A stretch of DNA of 64,000 nucleotides, taken from positions 1,488,001-1,552,000 of the forward strand of contig NC_058154.1 of the NCBI RefSeq assembly GCF_011075055.1. Reading direction: 5' to 3'. A program made the position numbers and the translations under genes. Below, in pieces: positions 49,055-61,849 of this stretch. The first letter of the stretch is position 1; every line of letters begins with the position of its first letter. This DNA is from Mangifera indica (taxonomy: Eukaryota; Streptophyta; Magnoliopsida; Sapindales; Anacardiaceae). Below the pieces are notes generated by a model. The model was not told the origin of the DNA, searched no databases, and saw nothing but the letters and a program-made list of their open reading frames with translations.

Positions 49055-51296
49055 CTATGATGATGGCACATTAAAGTGAAAAAGCCAAGATATGACAAAT
49101 GCAAATACCATGCAAGCAAGCAGGAAATTCAGAAAGCGGTGGCCATGCCAGAAGTTTCGAGTCTCGCCATGGTGTGCTGATGCTGATGCTGAGACTGAAG
49201 AGATCGCAGTGGCGTTGTTGGTCTCATTTGACTGCTCTATAGATTCCATCTCAGTTGCTCCAGCAACATTGTGCGCAATCGAATTACAAATTTCACAGGT
49301 CCTAAAAAGATCAAGAAGATCAAATATACAAATATATTTGCATTAAAAACATAATAAAGATATACATGATAACAGGAATCTACTATGAAAGAGTTATTGA
49401 ACACAGCAGGATATAAATATTTCCAAGCAGGAGCTGTCTGGTCTGGGCATGTTTTGATTATGAGTTGCATAATGAGCCAGCTGATATGCATTGATGCAGC
49501 CCTTAAAAGCTACAACAACTGGCATTATGAGATTAAAGGGAAAAAATAAGAGCAATGCTATGTACACACTTTTGAGTACATAATTGGGTACACAGATAAT
49601 ATATAATCATGTAATTGGGTAATTTAAATTAAGAATACAGTAACACCTAATCACATTATAACACATCATTTGTATACCCAATTTTGTATTTAAAAGTGTA
49701 TATATATAGTTTTATTGAATAGATAATGTATGCGCATACAATTAAACTTATACAAATGGAGTCTCTACATGATAGATTGCACCTGATTCATCAGAGATTC
49801 AAGCTTTTCCAGCATTGAAATATAAAGGACAAAACAGTCAATAAAACTATGTAAATACACTTTTAAATACACAATTGGATACATTGATGATGTGTTATCG
49901 TATGATTGAGTGATTTTGAATTAAAAATAAAATATCATCCAATTACATGATGACACAGCATTTGTGTATCCAATTATACCCTCAAGAGTGTGTACACATA
50001 GTATTGCTCCAAAACACTAACCCCTAAACTAAATCTCTTTAATCAAATAGCCTGAGTCTAACATAATTTCCCATGCAAAAGAAATAAGTTAAATGTAGTT
50101 CTTTTCTTGCCGCAATAAAAATTGCAGCTGATGGCAAATACACTAAAAACCTACAAATGGGTTTGCTTTGGATCGTATTTAGAATTCAGATCAAGTGATT
50201 GGCATAACTTGAGTCATATTTTATAGAAAATTATGAGATCCACAAAGATAACTAATTGCAGAGGTCTAACCAATGAGATGGCAAGGTGGGTGACTTGCCA
50301 ACTGATGATTGCATAACACAGAAAAATTAGTGCACAATCTGCCAAATTTTTTGACAATAAAAGATAGTATAGAAAATTGTTTTAGCTTTGAGTTGGAAAT
50401 GTATAAAAAGGTCAATTATCACCAAACATGTTGGGCAAATGGCAAAGTCAATAGTCCACATTCAGCAAATTTATTAAAAAAAGAAAAAAGCACAAAGCGG
50501 CACCGGCAAGCAACAATCAGCCACCAAGACCACATGAGAATCAGGGGGCAAAGCAAATCTCCACTTTCATAAAAAGAAAGTTAACCAAGAAGAGCAATGT
50601 ATAGAGATTCCTAAACCAAGGAAAAAAAAGACAGACTGCTGGACCTCCCAATGCTTTACTCTTTTGCTTTACTTTTTTTCAATAATTTTCTTTTTTTTCT
50701 GTCAACAGAAATTGATTCTTCCACCATCTTTACCTCACACATTATACTTTACATTTAGAAACTAAAAACTCCAAAACAAGTAATGAAAATCTTAATTAGA
50801 ACAGTGATAAATGAAGATTAAAAACTCACTTGTTTCCTTTGATCTTGAACCAGGCCTCAGCACACTGTTTATGAGCAACAGCCAAATCATCTTTGCAAGA
50901 ACAACCCAATTGAATGGCAATCCCAGATTCATGGCTATTACTCTCAAGACCCAGATGGCAAATTCGACAATCTTTCTCTCCCTCCACTTTATTAATATCC
51001 AAGTGAACTTTTATTTCAATTTCTCCCACTTCACTTTCGATCTCTATTGAACAATCGGATGCTGAAGAAACAGAAGATACCCTCCTGGAAAGGGCGGCAT
51101 CGGAAACGCAGGCAAAACTGTTCTCATCGTAGGACCCACCTGTCGTTGAAAAGAACTGAGAGTAGCATGAGCCACCCTCCTCCGCGTCTGAGAAGCACAC
51201 GCTGATGTCACTTCCGGCGATTGAGCGGCGGCGGTGGTCATATGTTTCAGTGCGGCCTTGTTCTATATCAGTATGGGACATTTCTTGAACTGACAT
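49055..51296 (-). CDS. RINGv (RING-CH, MARCH-like) membrane E3 ubiquitin ligase candidate
   Basis: Two exons, 51296-50830 and 49301-49055, joined through a 1.5-kb intron, give 237 residues. The N-terminal 110 residues are polar and Ser-rich, without known motifs. The C4HC3 RINGv finger begins at about 115: DCRIC, then GCSCKDD, then the AHKQCAEAWF helix, and after the intron KTCEIC. Spacing is C-x2-C-x14-C-x-C-x8-H-x2-C-x13-C-x2-C. A single hydrophobic helix (FLLACMVFAFVISWLFHF) lies at the C-terminus, suggesting a tail-anchored protein facing the cytosol. RINGv proteins recruit E2 enzymes and usually ubiquitinate membrane proteins; the target here is unknown. The start is the first ATG. The intron carries two palindromic MITEs. 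Confidence 0.9.
49550..49717. mobile_element. Palindromic MITE in RINGv intron, unit 1
   Basis: The left half starts gagcaatgctatgtacacac and the right half ends gtgtatatatatagttttattg, near-complementary throughout with a short central loop around 'aattaagaatac'. It is a clear single-hairpin element; the TSD is uncertain. Confidence 0.65.
49839..50009. mobile_element. Palindromic MITE in RINGv intron, unit 2 (possible 9-bp TSD)
   Basis: 171 bp. The left end is caataaaactatgtaaatac and the right end gtacacatagtattgctc. The arms carry gatgatgtgttatc and its mirror gatgacacagcattt. The candidate 9-bp TSD is CAAAACAGT (49830-49838) and CAAAACACT (50010-50018), 8 of 9 identical. If real, it would point to a Mutator-like origin. 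Confidence 0.65.
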
Positions 51297-53809
51297 TATA
51301 TTGTTTCAAAGACGCAGAAGCAGCTTAAAGCTCAAAACTTTCGGAAAATGTTAACTAAAACGGAAAATTTAAAGAACTGGGTATTGGAGTCGGTGATCTT
51401 GCAACTCCATAAAATGTTTCTGAAGCTTTGAAGTTTTATGAAGAATGCGTAAGAGAATAAAGTGTTAAATAAAATGGAGAAAGGCTGTTTATGAGACAAA
51501 GACTGAAGCTTTTGCTAAGAAACTTTTGACTGAGGACCCCCCCTGGCACTGCGAAGAAGAAGAACAGAAAACGAGCAGTGGATACAGAGAAACCGAGGAG
51601 AGATTTCATTTGAAAATAAGAAAGACTTTGGAGACTCGAGATAGACTTGATGTTTCACTTTGGATCTTTTTCTTCTACGTGGATTCTGTGCGTTTGATTC
51701 TGAAAAATGTGAATCTAAGTAATGATCGAACGGTTGATATTGAAGAGAAAATTAAGCTTGAAAGAACAACTCAGTTGGAAAGAAATTTCTATGATTATAT
51801 TTATATATTTATATGTCGGATGATCCATTTTGTTTTGTCGTTTTGCTTTTTTTCTATTTTGTCTTGTTTTGCGTATAAAATACGATAGATGTAGATACAG
51901 TAGATCTTAATAAATTATTATTATTATATTACGGGTATATAATTCGAGTAAAAGTATATTTGAATCGAATTTATTTAAGTTTGAGTTTAATTTAAACAAA
52001 TTTAAAATAAGCTTAATTCAAACAAGTTTGAGTTTAAGAGTTTAGTATTTTTGAGCTTAACCGTTAGAGGTGTTCGGCTCATAAAAGTCGTAAGCCTAAA
52101 AAATTAGATATAAATCAACTAAAACAATATCGTTTTCACTAATATATATTGAAATAATGTCATTTTAATATCTAATTAAGTTCAAAGCTCAATTCAAGCT
52201 CGAGTCCTCTCAAACAAACTAAGTTTGAACACTTTTAGACAAACTCAACTTGAAATTGGCTTCACTAATGTAAATCGAACTCAAGTTTAGACAAGCTCAA
52301 ATTGTTGGGTAATAAATGATGTATAATTATATGATTAAACTCTATCAAATTATGACACATCATTTAGATTGTTCAATCTCATAATTACATATCATTTAAA
52401 TATCCGATTTTATACTTGAAATTGTATGCACAACATTTTGCTCATTAACTATTTATCATAAAAGATGAGTAATATTATGATAATTTATCATATTATTTTG
52501 TTTAGTTTGTTAGATAATAAAAAATTTTGATAATATTTTATTATCAATAATGAATTTAGTTCAAATGATAGAAAATTAGTCTAATAATCTATCATTTATT
52601 ACTTATATTATCTTGTGTAGATTACATAATAATAATATTTTATTAACAAATTGATGTGATAAATAATATAAAAATTAATTAAAATTTTATAAATATTAAA
52701 AAATTATTAAAATAATCTTAATTTTATTCCAATTTTATCTTATTTTGTTTAACATATAAAAAATATTTATGTAAAATGATATCATAATATGTTTTTATTA
52801 CTACCAACCCCACATAATAATTATTTATAATAATAAATTTACCTAAACAATATTAATTTGTATAGATTAATTATTTTCATATATACTTTAATTTTTTATA
52901 AGGTAATATAAGTGTAATTTTATGCATTAAAAAATTATCAAAATAATTTTATTATTAATTATTAAATTTTTATGATGAAAATATCATCACTTTTTAATTA
53001 CAATAATAAGTAACATGAAGAATTTTTTTAAAAAATATATTAATAATAAGATTACAACTTGAAAAATAATTTAATTAATTAATTTCAAAATTTGACAATA
53101 TGAAAAACAATTTTAATATTAACACTAAGAATATATTAAAAAGTACAAAAATCAAAATTTTTAGTATAATGTATGTTAGTTTAAGTGAACACAATAATAA
53201 TTGATGTTCAATAATATTTTAAAGTTATTTAAGTAAAATAATATTTTAATATTTTTTTAAATAATTTATATTTGTTACATAATAAAATAATATACATCTG
53301 GTTTTGATTATTTAATTGAATAATTAGATTATATCATATATATATATATAATTATATAATTGTTAATTATAAATAAAATAATATTTAATTATATAATTAT
53401 ATAATTTTCACGGATGTTAGTACTAATTTTTGTATTAAATTTTCAGTCTACATAACACCACTATTAGGTAAAATTTGAATATAATACCTTTCATCTTGTT
53501 TCTAATTCCTCTTAGGATCAATTTGTAGACTTATTAATCAAAGCTAGTTTTCCTTTTCGACTTTGTACGCTCTTGACAAATTTCTTATGATGAATACATT
53601 ACCATCTTGAATTTTAAGAGGGATGATAGCAAGTTTTTGATCCTTAATTGATTTTTTTTCTTTAATTGTTTTATTCGAATTGTACTAAATATACTTTAAG
53701 TTGTTAACATTTTTAATTAAGAAATACAAAAATGTCATTCTCTCGACTCATTTCTCTATATTTCTGTAGCGCACCCTACACTTCTCTGTAACACCATCAC
53801 AACTCTTTT

Positions 53810-53830
53810 TTCTTCTTCTTCTTCTTCTTC
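53810..53830. repeat. (TTC)n microsatellite
   Basis: Seven tandem TTC units in otherwise AT-rich non-coding sequence. Confidence 0.9.
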
Positions 53831-54594
53831 AATATTCATATATGAACACCCTAAGACTTTCTATTTCTTCATCCCCAAGTTTCAATGACAAAATCATGAC
53901 GGAATGAAGCCCCCATCAACCAATGCTCTTTCAACTTAATCGTATCATTTCGATGTGAATTTAATTATAATCACATTGAAATTGTGCAATCCTCTTGATA
54001 ACATTTAGACCATGAAAGATTGTAATGCTTTGTGAAAATCTTTATAATGATAGGTGTTGTCACTTAATTTGTGAAATAAATTAAAAAGAAATATTTGGGA
54101 CATTTTAATATTATTATAAAAGTATTTATGTCTTTTCAATGTTTTACTCTTAAATTTAGTGTAGTTTATTAACCAACCTGAAGAAACGTAAAAAGTTGTT
54201 GACTTTTAACTTTAAGAAATGGGTGAGAAATTGCATTTTTTTCGCTGTTAGTGTTTGATTTTTTCATTTGGGCTTTCTAGTGACCAATTAGTTCTGATCA
54301 TCAACCGATCTTCTGTGCATCTCCTTCCCTGATTGTTTCCCAATATGGAAACAACCCAAACTCTGATCGAAATGGTAGAATGACATCGCACAATGCATAT
54401 GTTTGTATGTTGTCTAACCGACACATAGATTCGTACGATATTGCACAAATCTATGCAATATCACCTAACTATTTTGGCCAAATTTTAGGTGGTTTTCATG
54501 CTGAGAAACCATCGAGAAGGGAGATGCATTGAAAATTGGCCAACGACTAGAACTAATAGGTCACCAGAAAGCCTAAATGAAAAAATCAAACCCT

Positions 54595-54842
54595 AATAAG
54601 GGGGAAATGCAAGTTTTCAAACTTTTTGATGAGAAAAAATTATTAATTTTTTAAACTTAAATGGAGAAAAATGAAATGTAATTTTATTTATTTTAATATT
54701 AATGATAAAATGATAATTTTATTTTTATAATTCATAAAAATTTTGGCTAAAATTGGATAATAAATAAATATTTAAAATTTTAAAACCCGTCGATATGTGT
54801 TTGGAAATACACTAAACTTTAGTGGGAATAAGTCGTTTGGCC
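54595..54842. mobile_element. MULE-type MITE, right part only
   Basis: The right TIR is agtgggaataagtcgtttggcc with family sub-terminal sequence ('taatattaatgataaaatgataattttat') inside it. The matching left end was not found, so the copy is truncated or interrupted. Confidence 0.55.
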
Positions 54843-55139
54843 TTTTATTGTCATTGGAGCCCCCCACTTAAAAAGTTACTAATACAGAAGCGTTGGCGTG
54901 GGATAATTGTTTATCTCTTTAAGCGGAGTCTGCGGAGACATTGCAATGAAACAGTTTTGAGTATGGGTGGACAATCTACCTTTGCTTGCTTGAACCGCAC
55001 AAAAGCTGATTAGTAATTATCTATTTAGCAGAAAAATAAAATAATCTGCATAATTTTGTTTGGAAAGATAGCTCCAATCAACGTTGGCTGGAAGTCCAGA
55101 TGAGAGAAAAGAGATCGTTCGAGGGAAAGGTTATCGACA

Positions 55140-55382
55140 ATAATGCCAGAGCTTGAATCATTTTGTAAAACTTGACGTAAGGGAGAAATAATTAGATTTT
55201 AAGGTTTAGGGAGAAAAAACAAATAAAATTTAAGTTTATTTTAATATTACAGATAAAATAACGATTTTACCCTTACAATTAACAAATTTTAACTGTCTAT
55301 AGGTGGATAAATGTGATTTTCAAAGTTAAAGGATAGGAATTCAGGAAACAACATACTTTAAGTGGAAATAAGTCTTTTGGCC
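55140..55382. mobile_element. MULE-type MITE, right part only
   Basis: It ends aagtggaaataagtcttttggcc, with sub-terminal 'attttcaaagttaaaggat' resembling copy 2 at 16650. The left end is not recognised. The boundary on the left is approximate. Confidence 0.55.
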
Positions 55383-55752
55383 TTTTAATATCAATAAAAT
55401 TATGTATATAAATAATTTATATAATTTTGTATACAAACAATAATATATCCTCATATGATTTGGTATTACTTTATCTTTAATTTAAAACTATTTAATCACA
55501 TGACGATATGTCTCATTATTTATACATATAATATTATTCTTTTAATATTCATAGGAGTATATTTATCGTTTCCACATTTTTACCTAAAATTTAATAAAAT
55601 TTATTATTAAAACTTAATTGAATGTGAGAATTTGTCAATTTTCGACTTTAAAGATGAGAACATCTTATTTAAACAAAAACATACGAGAAATAGACATACG
55701 TTCTTCCATCACATAATCATTGTTTCTTTTCTATTGTTTGTTACAACTTCAA

Positions 55753-56175
55753 GGGTGTTTGTTTTGGGATTTAAAAATTATTCTGATAATTTATCTTTTA
55801 TTACTTACATTATTTTGTTTAGTTTGTCAAGTAATAAAATATTATACCCAGTTGTAATATGTCAAGTAATATTATTATCACTTTTACCTTAGGTATTAAA
55901 AAATTATCAAAATAATCTTGATTTTATTATAATTATATTCTTGCTCATTAATTTTTTAGGAAAAATAACTATATTTTCAATTAAAAAATAAGTAACATGA
56001 AGAATATTTTAAAATAATTATACTAAAGACATTTAAATAAAATAATATCTTAGCATTTTTTATCCAATTTTATCATATATATAATAATAATTTATATCCA
56101 ATAATTTTATAGTTAATATATTTTTGTGATAATATTTTATTTTTGATAATAAAATATTACTTAAACCAAACGCAC
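55753..56175. mobile_element. AT-rich MITE with GTGTTTG ends
   Basis: The left end gggtgtttgttttggg is mirrored by the right end aaaccaaacgcac. The interior has the family motifs 'taataaaatatta' and 'aaaattatcaaaataatctt'. The flanks read acttcaa and acttcat, a possible imperfect duplication. It is the same family as 11737-12199. Confidence 0.5.
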
Positions 56176-56405
56176 ACTTCATATATTAAATGATTAGGTA
56201 ACATGTGCAAATAAATAAATATGTCATAATATAATTAAATTATCTATAATTAAAATAAAAATAAATAATTATATCATCTAATCACATAATAATATATAAA
56301 TTTGTTTGTATTCATTAATATCTACTGTTCATACATACACTATTACTCTTGTAGTACATCCTACATAACCCATACGTTCATTTGCCATTAGGGTTAAACA
56401 AAGTG

Positions 56406-57272
56406 GGCCAAAGCACTTATTCCCACCCAAGGTTTGGTATAATTCAAAACTCCCACCCGCGAAATTTCAAAAACTCAAATATCCACTCCTCTGTTAAAAA
56501 TTTTTGTTAGAGTTAAGGGTAAAACTATTATTTAACAATAATTTTGATAAAAATAAAAATTTATTTCATTCCTCCACTTAGTTTAAAATCTAACAATTTT
56601 TGCCCACCCAAAAGTTTGAAAAGTTCACTTTTCCCCCTAAGGTTTGTTTCTTCTTTCTCCAACGGTCGAAATTCGATCAGTCGACTTCATCTTCCCACCT
56701 TGCTTTTGTCAATTCTCTCTCTCTCCACCTTCAGTTTCATTCCATCAAAAGAGAAGCATGTGACTCCCAAATCAGTTGCTCTTCCTTCACTCCCAATTCA
56801 GATGCATCACTCTCGAAAAGCAGATGAACACCGTTACTCCTAATTCGGACGAAAAGCATCGATGGATTAGGAGTGACGTGTCTGAAGTAGGAGCAATCGA
56901 ATGCTAATTGGTTTGGCCAGTTTCAATGAAATGAAACCGAAGATGAAGAGAGAGAGAACCGACCAATGCATGGGTGGGAAGACAAAATCAGGCGACTAGA
57001 TTCTGATCATCAGAAAAAGAAGAAAAAACCTTAAGGGAAAAAGTGAACTTTTTAAATTTTTGGGTGAGTAAAATTGTTAGTTTTTTAAACTAAAGAGAGA
57101 TGGGAAAATTAAAATAAAATTTTAGTTTTTTTAATTTTTTTTTAAAATAACAATTTTTCCTTTACCCATAACAAAAAATTTTCATAGAAGAGTACATATT
57201 TGAGTTTTTAAAACTTCACAAGAGAGAGTTTGGAATTATACCAAACCTTGGGGGTGAATAAGTCTTATGGCC
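56406..57272. mobile_element. MULE-type MITE, copy 4 (9-bp TSD)
   Basis: 867 bp. The left end is ggccaaagcacttattccca and the right end gggtgaataagtcttatggcc. The TSD is AACAAAGTG (56397-56405) and AACAAAGTA (57273-57281), 8 of 9 identical. The inner arms are also mirrored: 'ggtttggtataattc' on the left and 'gaattataccaaacc'-like on the right. The core is CTTC- and TCGA-rich with no transposase. Confidence 0.85.
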
Positions 57273-57775
57273 AACAAAGTATAATTTTTTTATTTATATT
57301 AAGTATCTTTCAAGTATACAATTCCAGTCTAGATGAAGTGGTTTTAAATTGAGTCCACATGAAGTGGAGATTGAATTATTAGCCATCAAGATATCATTAA
57401 GAAATTAAGTATTAGTTATAATCATAAATTAATATCCATAATGAGATTAAAAGCGTTTAACATGTCATTAATATGATTGGCTATTAAGCGCAATATATAC
57501 CCGTTTTGACGTGATCTTATTGTCATTGGAATCCCACTTAAAAAAAAAAGCCATTTTTAAAGAGATAGTTTGAAAAAATAGAGCTATGCTAAGTGAACGT
57601 GTAAAATCGAGGATTTAAATGATGTGTCGTCATCTGATTAAATATTAATTTATCTTTAATTTAAAATTAATTAATTATATAATAAAACATTATCTAAGTA
57701 TTCAATTATATACTCAAAATTGAATACACTTGTTTTACTTAAATTAATATGATTGAATTTAAAGTTAGGTTTGAA

Positions 57776-58085
57776 TCGATCTAAGCTTCTCTCAAAATTG
57801 ATTCAAGTTGAGTCGAGCTTTGAACACGGTTTTGTATTGTAGTTGAGTAAAAAATTATTAAAACGATGATGTTTTAATGTATATAAACTAAAATGACGTT
57901 ATTTTAGTCTATTTATACTAAATTTTTTCATACTCACAAACCTAACGAACTAAACATCTTTCAAACTCGAATACGAAAATATTTAATTTTTAAATTTAAG
58001 TTTGAATTTGAATTCATTTGAGTCATACTCGTTTGGACTAAACTCATTTTTAAACTCGAGTAAAGTTGATTGGAATTCAACCCTG
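57776..58085. mobile_element. Degraded hAT-type MITE
   Basis: The left end taggtttgaatcgat and right end ggaattcaaccctga are imperfect mirrors. The inner words 'gagtcgagctttgaa' and 'aaactcgaatac' and a central 'aaaacgatgatgtttt' place it with the GACGTC-bearing family. Flanks are too diverged for a TSD. Confidence 0.5.
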
Positions 58086-59511
58086 AAATTTGAATAGAAA
58101 ACTATTCGTAGCGATTAAAATGGAACTGTTGCATTTGCTGATTAAGAAATTTCAACATTCCTGAGGGTGGGGTACCAGAAAGAAACAGTTGAATTGAAAA
58201 TTGAATTCTTTAACTGTGTTCTAGGATTCCATCTCTTGTTCTTTTGCTTTCAGTGTCCATCTGAGTTAGTTTACCAAATGTTGACTGGAAAAAGGAGGCA
58301 CCCAACAAACCCTAATCAGAAATGGCTGGTATGCCAGATGTTTGATTTGATGTTTAATAGAATATTAAAACCCTAAAACCCTTTGAAAGATTCCAGGGTT
58401 GACATCACATGGTGGTGGCTCTTTCAGATTTGTCACCGTCACACTTTAACTAAGAAGGGCTTGATGAAAATCCTTTTTCTGTAGCATCACTTATCTCTGT
58501 ACAGTCTATACTTAGGAAAGAAGAATCTAATCTAAACACCCTTTTCTTTTCTACTGAATGAGGTGTTTGTGTGTCGTTGAAAAAGGTTTCTTGTCGCTGT
58601 ACATATGTCTTCTCCTTTAAAGGTTAACTTGAGTCAAAAAGTAAATGGAATCCTCAAGTGAAAAGGTTTGGATTCGAAACTCGACAACATAACATCAAGA
58701 TCAAAATATTGATTTATTAAATGAAATAGTTATAAAGCTAGTCATTACAATCGAAGTGTTTTACTTTATTAGTGTAATTAACTCAACTCCAAATGGGTGG
58801 ATTTTTGCTCTCACATTTTTGCAAGTCTTGAACATACCCTAAAAAATCAGGCAGCCTGAGTAGAGCTCTAACCTACCTGAAATATCAGTAACTTTTTATT
58901 TTGGTCATTCACTAACCCACATGGTTGAGGTTGGATTTAAACCAAGTCAATTAGCTTGACTTAAATTTGGCTCGAATTCCTTTTTAATGATACTACTTAT
59001 TTATATTGCAATACTATTTATCTCATCAATTAACATAATTTAACTTATCAACGATGTTTGACAAAATCTTTTATTACTTCAAATAAACTAGAACTTACCA
59101 TCTAAAATTCAAACCAAACGCAAACAAACATATGTTCAAACTCAATTCAATTTGAATCTAACCATACACATCATTTCCTTTATCTTAAGCAACCGTGGTT
59201 AAATGACTTAGTTCCTAGGTACTAGAACTTTTCTGAGTTTCTACGGTATCCTGCAGATCTTATGTATATATCCAACTTGTGCAAGTTTAAATTGTAAAAT
59301 AAAATGAAAGAAGTGAGATGAAAGATTTTGATAGTGTGAACAGCTAGAAGAAAAGCATGACATCTCAAAATAACAAGATTTAGAGATTGATAGGGTTAAA
59401 ATTTTAGTTTAGAATTATGATGCAAGTTAAAGATAAAAACAAAATCAAATTAAATTAATTAGATTAAGGCCAAACTAAGGAGGGTTGCCTACCAATATTT
59501 TTCATGGCACG

Positions 59512-61849
59512 TTATTGCCCTGTTAACTTGCTCTTTCTTTCTTCCAAATGCCCCATTTGCACCTGAGATCCATTTGTTCTTATCCTATCTGCTGCATCAT
59601 CCATCAGTCTCATATTGCTATTCTCCAAGCCACTTTTCAGCCAAGCAAGGTTGCTTATTTCTGTGGCTATGGCAGCCAATTCAAAACTTGGAAAGCTTGG
59701 AGGCTCTGAGAATTCCAAAAATTCAGGTCCCAACAAAGAGTTCTGACCATTACCACCACATTGTGTCCCAGAACAGCCGAAGCCACACATGTGAGGCACC
59801 ATCCTCTCACCATAGACTCCTTCAATCAATTTGCAGATCCCTGCATCAGGCAATGATGCTTGAACTAGAGGTCTTTGCATTGGGGTTTGCCTTGAATTTG
59901 GTGAAGCAATCTCAGGGCCATCCACAGCTTTATAAACATTGAAAGCACTTACACATGCCTGCGGACGGAAAAGAGTAGGTTGTTCTTTTAATTCATGATC
60001 AGGATTGTATGGAACCTCTGTTATGGTGTTGTCTTCACATTGATTATCCAAAATTTCCAAAGAACATACATCTTTTCCCTCTAAGGATTTAAATGAATTT
60101 ACATCACCACAAGATAGAGTTTCCTCAGATGATGCTTTGGTCCTATCCATGCTGGTATCCTCAATGATATTTCCAGATTCGAACTTCTTTACCCTGTCAA
60201 GTTCCATGGCCCGACGCCTTAGAGTGGAATTCCAGTGGTTCTTAATAGCATTATCTGTCCGCCCAGGTAGAAGCCTAGCAATGACAGCCCATTTGTTTCC
60301 ATGGATAGCATGAGCTGAAATTATAATTTTATCTTCCTCATCTGAAATGAATTTGCTTCTGTCAGTCTAGCCAGAAAGTATTAACATCAAATTAATTCAA
60401 CAAACTTCAGCTAGGAATGTTGCATGCCAGCAGTTCTAATAAAACTTTTACTTATAGAAGTCTCGTGTGCCAAAAACTTAAAGAGCATAACTGTCAAAAC
60501 AAGATAGTACATAGGGGGCTTAACTAACAACCAACTAGTCTACATTGCCATCAGACATCAGTAAAAGTTGTGCCCAAATTAGAAAACCATAAATAATTAA
60601 TATAGCATAGATATTAACGGGGACGTAAGCATTCATATAATGAGGAGAATTCTCTCACATCTCAATATTACTATATACCTGTCTAATGCTAGAGGGCGTA
60701 TGTCTATATCTACCAAGACCCAACTTCAATTTCTCTAAAATCAGAAAAAGAACTGTTTGATTAGCACCCAAACCGACAAAAAATATAGAAGCCCCAAACC
60801 AAGAAAACATACAAATGATTGATTCGACCTAACCTAAAGTGACCTACTACAAAACTCAATCAATGCTTTGCGATTTTTTGAATGAGAAAAACAAAAAATT
60901 CTTTTAGCCATAAAATCCCAAAGGGCTCTATTTCACCTTTTTAATAGCGTTTGCTATTCTACGGGTGTCTCTCATTGTCCAATTTATCACTAAAACAACC
61001 TATTTATAAGGGAAAAACTCTTATAAATCTCTAAACAAACAATGTGACACAAATTTTTTCACACTTTTTCTCGATTAAGCAATGTGGGATAAGATTAAAG
61101 ACACATTACCAACAGTTTCTATATTCCTCCTTATGTTTTCAACTTCTCATCCATAGTTTTGACAAAATAATCTGCACACATTCAACATAGAAAATTCACA
61201 CAAAAGTGTAGCTACAGCAACAGGGGTTAAACATGCTTTTTCCTATTTAAAAAAAAACATGGTTCCACTCCTTCAATTGTTGCAACCAGAAAACAAAGTT
61301 TAGAATATATAATATAAACAATATTATAAGGAACTTGTAGCACGATAAAAGCTTTAAGGATAAAGCAGCATTAACAAATTCAAGTATACAAATAGTCTCA
61401 AGTATGAAATTACACAGAACAGCATAGTCAATCCAGCATTGAAAATATAATTCCTAAGTTATTAGTTAATTACCAGTAAATGGCTTCCGTTTAACAGCTG
61501 GATCGAGCTGATTACACCACCTGAGCCGACAAGACTTGCCGGAGCGACCGGATATTCCTCGGGCGATCAAGCTCCAATTCCTAGCGCCAAACTTGCTCAC
61601 AAGGTTGCTTAATATTGCGTCCTCTTCGGGCGACCAAGGCCCCTTCACTCGGTCTTTGTTGCCCCTTTTGCTTCCCTCTCCGACAACTACAGCAGAATCT
61701 TCGCCGCTTCCGCCGCCATCAGCTTCAACTTCTCCACCGTCTTCGGTGTCGTCGCCGTCGACTTCGATGTCCGTTATATTTTGTGTTTCCATGTCGTTTT
61801 TGAATTTTTGTTGGGAAGACACTTCACTCTCACAACATTCATTCTTCAT
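59512..61849 (-). CDS. R2R3-MYB transcription factor, MYB1/MYB25/MYB109 group
   Basis: Nuclear DNA-binding regulator. Two exons, 61849-61474 and 60341-59512, separated by a 1.1-kb intron that splits the R2/R3 region, encode 401 residues. The acidic N-terminus (about 20-60, rich in Asp, Glu and Gly) is followed by R2 at about 69-116 ([38 protein letters not shown]) and R3 at about 120-168 ([39 protein letters not shown]). R2 has three Trp; in R3 the first Trp is Phe (KPFT), as is usual for R2R3 proteins. The residues around [17 protein letters not shown] and the RKPFT junction place it in subgroup 23 rather than with MYB44/77. The C-terminal 230 residues are polar, of unknown role, with a [12 protein letters not shown]ys cluster. 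Only one intron is present, against two in most R2R3-MYBs. Confidence 0.93.

Larger units (their letters stand above)
51300..59511. other. 8-kb gene-free region of nested MITE remnants
   Basis: After the RINGv leader (to about 51.5 kb) there is no supported gene. Recognisable pieces are a decayed hAT-like MITE (about 51958-52300), an AT-rich MITE (about 52483-52857), a TTC microsatellite (53810-53830), right halves of two MULE-type MITEs ending at 54842 and 55382, the MITE at 55753-56175, the complete MULE-type MITE at 56406-57272, and a decayed hAT-like MITE (57776-58085). A less AT-rich stretch at 58140-58600 is unexplained. Confidence 0.65.

Noticed and set aside
51526..51888. 120-codon frame upstream of the RINGv gene
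   Set aside because: It covers the opposite-strand leader and promoter, changes composition halfway, and resembles nothing known.
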